Of a DNA stretch of 64,000 bases, positions 60,873 to 64,000 are shown in pieces; position 1 is the stretch's first letter, and every line of letters begins with the position of its first letter. The DNA is from Sinomonas notoginsengisoli. GTDB lineage: Bacteria > Actinomycetota > Actinomycetes > Actinomycetales > Micrococcaceae. A program made the position numbers and the translations under genes. The notes beneath the pieces were generated by a model. The model saw only the letters and a list, made by a program, of their open reading frames with translations. It was not told the origin of the DNA and did no database searches. The stretch lies in assembly GCF_021554725.1 (NCBI RefSeq), contig NZ_JAIZDP010000003.1, positions 62,001-126,000 on the forward strand, written 5' to 3'.

Positions 60873-62240
60873 ATGGCCGAACAAGCAGACGTGATCGTGA
60901 TCGGCATGGGCCCCGGCGGCGAGTCGGCGGCGGGGCAGCTCGCGCAGGCCGGGCTCACCGTGGTGGGCATCGAGAAGAACCTCGTGGGCGGCGAATGCCC
61001 CTACTACGCGTGCATCCCCACCAAGATGATGGTCCGGGCGGCGGACGCGCTCGCGGAGGCGCGGCGCGTCCCGGGCCTGGCCGGCGGGTCCGAGGTGAGG
61101 GCAGACTTCGCGCCCGTCGCGAAGCGCATCCGCGACGAGGCGACGGACTCCTGGGACGATGCGGTCGCTGTCGAGCGCTTTGAAAAGGCCGGTGGGCACT
61201 TTGTCCGCGGCACCGCGCGGGTCACCGGGTTTCGAACCGTGACGGTTGGCGACCGCGAGTTCGAGGCCTCGCGGGCGATCCTGATCAACACCGGGACCGA
61301 CCCGGCGGTCCCGCCGATCGAGGGCCTCGCGGACACCCCCTTCTGGACGAACCGCGAGATCGTCGCCGTGACCCAGGCTCCGGAGTCCATGCTCGTCCTC
61401 GGCGGCGGGGCGGTCGGACTCGAGCTCGCCCAGGCCTTCTCGCGCTTCGGGACGCGGGTCACGGTGCTCGAGGCGGCCGAGCGGATCCTTTCGCCGGAGG
61501 AGCCCGAGTCGAGCGCGCTCGTAGCCGAGGTGTTCGCCGACGAGGGGATTGACGTGCACACGGGTGCCGCCGCGGAATCCGTGACGCACGACGACGCGGG
61601 CTTCTCCGTGCGGGCGGCCGGCACCGAGCTGAAGGCGGAGCGCCTCCTTGTGGCCGCGGGCCGCCGAACGAACCTCGACGGCCTGGGCCTGGGCTCGATC
61701 GGCGTCGACACGACGAAGCACACCCTCGAGACCGACCCGCAGATGCGGATCGCCGAGGGCGTCTACGCGGTCGGCGACATCACCGGCCACGGCGCGTTCA
61801 CCCACATGTCGATGTACGAGGCCGGGATCGGTGCCGCCCACATCCTCGGCGACGAGACCGTCGCCGCCGAGTACCGGGCCGTGCCCAGGGTGACGTTCAC
61901 GGACCCGGAGGTCGGCGCCGTCGGGCTCACCGAGAAGCAGGCGCGGGAGCAGGGCGTGTCCGTGGCCACCGCCGTGTCCCAGATTCCTGATTCCACCCGG
62001 GGCTGGATCCAGAAGTCGGGCAACCGGGGGTTCATCAAGCTCGTCGCGGACGCTGAGCGGCGCATCCTGGTCGGCGCGACCTCGGCCGGCCCAGCGGGAG
62101 GCGAAGTGCTCTCCATGCTCACCCTCGCGGTCCACGAGCGTACGCCGCTGGCCCGGCTGAGGGACATGGTCTACGCGTACCCCACGTTCCACCGGGCCAT
62201 CGAGGACGCCGTCAAGAAGCTCCCGGAGGAGCTCACCTGA
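60873..62240 (+). CDS. FAD-dependent pyridine nucleotide-disulfide oxidoreductase (Lpd/MerA family)
   Basis: 455 residues from ATG 60873, chosen for GGGAGGAA seven bases upstream. FAD site VIVIGMGPGGESAAGQLAQA, redox Cys42 and Cys47 in GGECPYYACIPTKMM (C-x4-C kept, the VNVG part changed), NADPH site MLVLGGGAVGLELAQAF (~172), second FAD site YAVGDITGHGAFTH (~298). At the C-terminus the catalytic His-Pro of Lpd is replaced: YAYPTFHRAIED. So the enzyme probably reduces something other than dihydrolipoate, perhaps the AhpD-like neighbour or a quinone. Its end overlaps catC by eight bases. Confidence 0.92.
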   Translation: MAEQADVIVIGMGPGGESAAGQLAQAGLTVVGIEKNLVGGECPYYACIPTKMMVRAADALAEARRVPGLAGGSEVRADFAPVAKRIRDEATDSWDDAVAVERFEKAGGHFVRGTARVTGFRTVTVGDREFEASRAILINTGTDPAVPPIEGLADTPFWTNREIVAVTQAPESMLVLGGGAVGLELAQAFSRFGTRVTVLEAAERILSPEEPESSALVAEVFADEGIDVHTGAAAESVTHDDAGFSVRAAGTELKAERLLVAAGRRTNLDGLGLGSIGVDTTKHTLETDPQMRIAEGVYAVGDITGHGAFTHMSMYEAGIGAAHILGDETVAAEYRAVPRVTFTDPEVGAVGLTEKQAREQGVSVATAVSQIPDSTRGWIQKSGNRGFIKLVADAERRILVGATSAGPAGGEVLSMLTLAVHERTPLARLRDMVYAYPTFHRAIEDAVKKLPEELT

Positions 62241-62511
62241 TCGAGTTCGGGTGCTTCGCCAGCGGGGTGACCTTGATTTTCATGTAGGGGTACATGGGGA
62301 AGCCCGAGAGGATCTCGTGGAGCTCGTCGTTGGACTCGACGTCGAACAGCGAGTGGTTCGCGTACTCGCCCACGATCCGCCAGATCCCGGCCATCTTCCC
62401 CGAGCGCTGGAGGCCGCCCGAGTACTCCTTCTCGCGGGCTTGGAAGTCCGCGACCTGCTCGGGGGTGAGGTGGGGCGGGAACGTCACGTCCATGCGGGCC
62501 ATGAACAGCAT
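62233..62511 (-). CDS. catC: muconolactone delta-isomerase
   Basis: 92 residues, the standard CatC length: MLFMARMDVTFPPHLTPEQV, KEYSGGLQRSGKMAGIWRIV, EYANHSLFDVESNDELHEIL. Converts muconolactone to 3-oxoadipate enol-lactone in the ortho-cleavage of catechol. Thirty bases after catB; co-transcribed. Convergent with the flavin reductase. Confidence 0.95.
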   Translation of the reverse strand: MLFMARMDVTFPPHLTPEQVADFQAREKEYSGGLQRSGKMAGIWRIVGEYANHSLFDVESNDELHEILSGFPMYPYMKIKVTPLAKHPNSIR

Positions 62512-62541
62512 GTGGAGGCTCTCTCCTTCGGTGGGGTCGTG

Positions 62542-63642
62542 TCAGTCCTGGCGGTAGCGTGCGAGCTTGTCCTCGTCGATCACGGCGCCCACGCCCGCCG
62601 TCTCGCGGACGCGGATCACGCCGTCGCGGATCACCAGCGGTTCGGCGAGCAGGTCGTCTGCCATGTCGAGGAAGTTGGAGAGCTCGCCGGCGCGGCGCTG
62701 GCTCGCCTCGTGGGCGGCCCCGAACGTGACGGTCGCGAGGGAGCCGATTTGGGTGTCGATCTGGTTGCCCATGGTCACGTCCACACCGAGGCCGGTGCAG
62801 AGCCCGAGGATCTCGGTGGCCTGGGTGAAGCCGCTGCGCGCAGTCTTGATGCAGATCGCGTTGCATCCGCCCGAGAGGAGCTCGCGGGAGACATCCCCGG
62901 GGGTGGGGACGGACTCGTCCCCCACAATCGGGATGGCCGAGTGCTGCACAAGACGGCGGCGGCTGAGGGCCTCCGAGGCATCGCACGGCTCCTCGAGCGC
63001 GGTCAGGCCCATGCCCTCGGTGCGGCGCAGCACCTCGAGCGCCTCGTTGGCCGTCCAGCCGCGGTTGGCGTCGAGATAGATCTCCACCTCCTCGCCCAGG
63101 CCCTCGCGCAGCACGTGCACGGCCTCGACGTCGAGGCCCAGCGGGCGCCGGCCGGTCTTGAGCTTGAACGTGGTGATGCCGTACTGCTCGCGGAACCGCT
63201 GGGCCTCCTCGAGCAGCTCCGCAGCCGGGCGGAATCCGAGCATGTGGGAAACCCGCATGCCGTCCGCGTACCCGCCTAAGAGCTGGTGCACGGGTGTTCC
63301 GAGGGACTGGCCGATGAGGTCCCACAGGGCGATGTCGACTGCGCCCTTCGCGGTGTCATTGTGGATGGTCCGGCGCATGATCTGCTGGGCCTTCTCCCGG
63401 TCGAGGGGATCCAGCCCGGCCAGCTGCGGGCCGAAGATGTCCCGCACTACCGCGATGATCGAGGCTTGCGTCTCGCCGTACGTGTACGGGCGCGGAGGCG
63501 CGTCAGCGGTTCCCACGAGCCCCTCGTCGGTGTGGACCCGGATCAGTACGTGCTCCGCCGCGTGCACCTCGCCGCTCGCGAAGCGCAGCGGGTGGGTGTA
63601 GGGGATCGAATACGGGATGGCTTCGATGCGCTCAATCTTCAT
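62542..63642 (-). CDS. catB: muconate cycloisomerase
   Basis: 366 residues. Enolase-superfamily motifs: ITTFKLKTGR with the catalytic Lys pair (~170), IYLDANRGWT with a metal Asp (~197), LEEPCDASEA with Glu (~222), VGDESV with Asp (~247), and the CIKTARSGF Lys near 275. Converts cis,cis-muconate to muconolactone. Its start overlaps the stop of the LysR gene (ATGA), so the regulator and catBC form one operon. catA is not in the window. Confidence 0.95.
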   Translation of the reverse strand: MKIERIEAIPYSIPYTHPLRFASGEVHAAEHVLIRVHTDEGLVGTADAPPRPYTYGETQASIIAVVRDIFGPQLAGLDPLDREKAQQIMRRTIHNDTAKGAVDIALWDLIGQSLGTPVHQLLGGYADGMRVSHMLGFRPAAELLEEAQRFREQYGITTFKLKTGRRPLGLDVEAVHVLREGLGEEVEIYLDANRGWTANEALEVLRRTEGMGLTALEEPCDASEALSRRRLVQHSAIPIVGDESVPTPGDVSRELLSGGCNAICIKTARSGFTQATEILGLCTGLGVDVTMGNQIDTQIGSLATVTFGAAHEASQRRAGELSNFLDMADDLLAEPLVIRDGVIRVRETAGVGAVIDEDKLARYRQD

Positions 63643-64000
63643 GCGCGGTCTCCTAGGTGGGGTGCGGCAACGGGTGCGGTGCGGACGACGGCGCGTGGTG
63701 AGGTCTCGCCGTCGTCCGCGGGTTGGGCGGTGGGCTCGGGTCGGGCGGGCCCGGGAGCAGGCACGGTGTCGAAGAGCGTCAGGAAGCGGCGGACGAGGGG
63801 GGTCTTCTCGCCTCCGCGCCAGGCGACGGCGAGGTCCACCGAGGGCGCGCTGCGCACTGGCCTGAAGGAGATGCCCTCGAACGCGAAGCGATGCGTGGTC
63901 ATGGGAACGAGGCCGATGCCCATCCCCGCCGCGACAAGGGCCAGGAGCGTCGAGGTCTCGGCCGCCTCCTGGACGACCTTGGGGATGAAACCCTCGCGGC
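63639..64000 (-). CDS. LysR family regulator of the cat genes (cut by window edge)
   Basis: Only the last ~120 residues are seen, from the LysR effector domain: REGFIPKVVQEAAETSTLLA, LVAAGMGIGLVPMTTHRFAF and SVDLAVAWRGGEKTPLVRRF, followed by a Pro/Ala-rich tail. Co-directional with catB and overlapping it by ATGA. A CatR/BenM-like role in sensing muconate is likely, but such regulators are normally divergent. Confidence 0.85.
   Translation of the reverse strand, partial: REGFIPKVVQEAAETSTLLALVAAGMGIGLVPMTTHRFAFEGISFRPVRSAPSVDLAVAWRGGEKTPLVRRFLTLFDTVPAPGPARPEPTAQPADDGETSPRAVVRTAPVAAPHLGDRA

Overview
The window is a stretch of high-GC actinobacterial chromosome. Coding density is very high, genes often share start/stop codons, GTG starts are common and intrinsic terminators are strong GC-rich hairpins. 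The protein types (Ter stress genes, DUF222/HNH nuclease, Lsr-type sugar ABC operon with Tat lipoprotein, CopB/DUF305/DUF302 copper genes, 4CL-like ligase, catBC) suggest a soil Micrococcaceae such as Arthrobacter or Sinomonas; that placement is inference from gene content, not a measurement. No rRNA, tRNA, CRISPR array, insertion sequence or prophage was seen.

Layout. 1-7,074: a Ter (tellurium/stress) island. A truncated secreted/anchored protein on the minus strand faces a tightly packed plus-strand operon: small helical protein, TerD, a Ter-associated unknown, a TIM-barrel C-C bond lyase, a giant phosphoribosyltransferase/TRSP/StiP-like/PELOTA fusion and a HAD phosphatase. This matches the predicted pathway for a nucleoside-like metabolite linked to Ter systems. 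7,071-12,348: LLM flavin monooxygenase, a membrane protein, an Lrp regulator, a TPR-like protein, a DUF456 protein and malic enzyme. 12,777-21,647: a five-gene sugar import operon (Tat-lipoprotein binding protein, two permeases, ATPase, GH63-type glycosidase) with MFS transporter and TetR and GntR regulators; glucosylglycerate-like substrates are the best guess.

21,705-34,189: UbiB-like kinase, then a copper operon (copB, DUF6153-like, DUF305, beta-propeller lipoprotein, and a separate DUF302 gene) with a perfect CsoR-type operator, malQ, a frameshifted DUF222/HNH nuclease and an ArsR-CDF metal efflux pair. 34,438-38,995: amino-acid permease, PucR regulator and alanine dehydrogenase, a probable alanine-use locus. 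39,055-50,955: lipoproteins, a remarkable adenylation-carrier-acyltransferase fusion behind a DtxR/IdeR-like iron box, CsbD, an aminotransferase, a subtilase, a NUDIX protein, a multicopper oxidase and an isochorismatase-like hydrolase.

51,083-64,000: small enzymes (2-hydroxyacid dehydrogenase, 2H phosphoesterase, F420-type reductase, YciI, VOC), a decayed AraC regulator, a 4CL-like ligase, a WYL regulator, a lone KAS II with TetR and three tandem operators, an AhpD-like protein with a flavin disulfide reductase, and catC-catB with an overlapping LysR gene cut by the window edge.

The most interesting parts are the Ter metabolite module, the iron-box-controlled A-T-acyltransferase fusion, the triple TetR operator, the coding-like extension behind the isochorismatase stop codon, and several frameshifted genes. 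Coordinates of starts were chosen from ribosome-binding sites and overlaps and may be off by a few codons.
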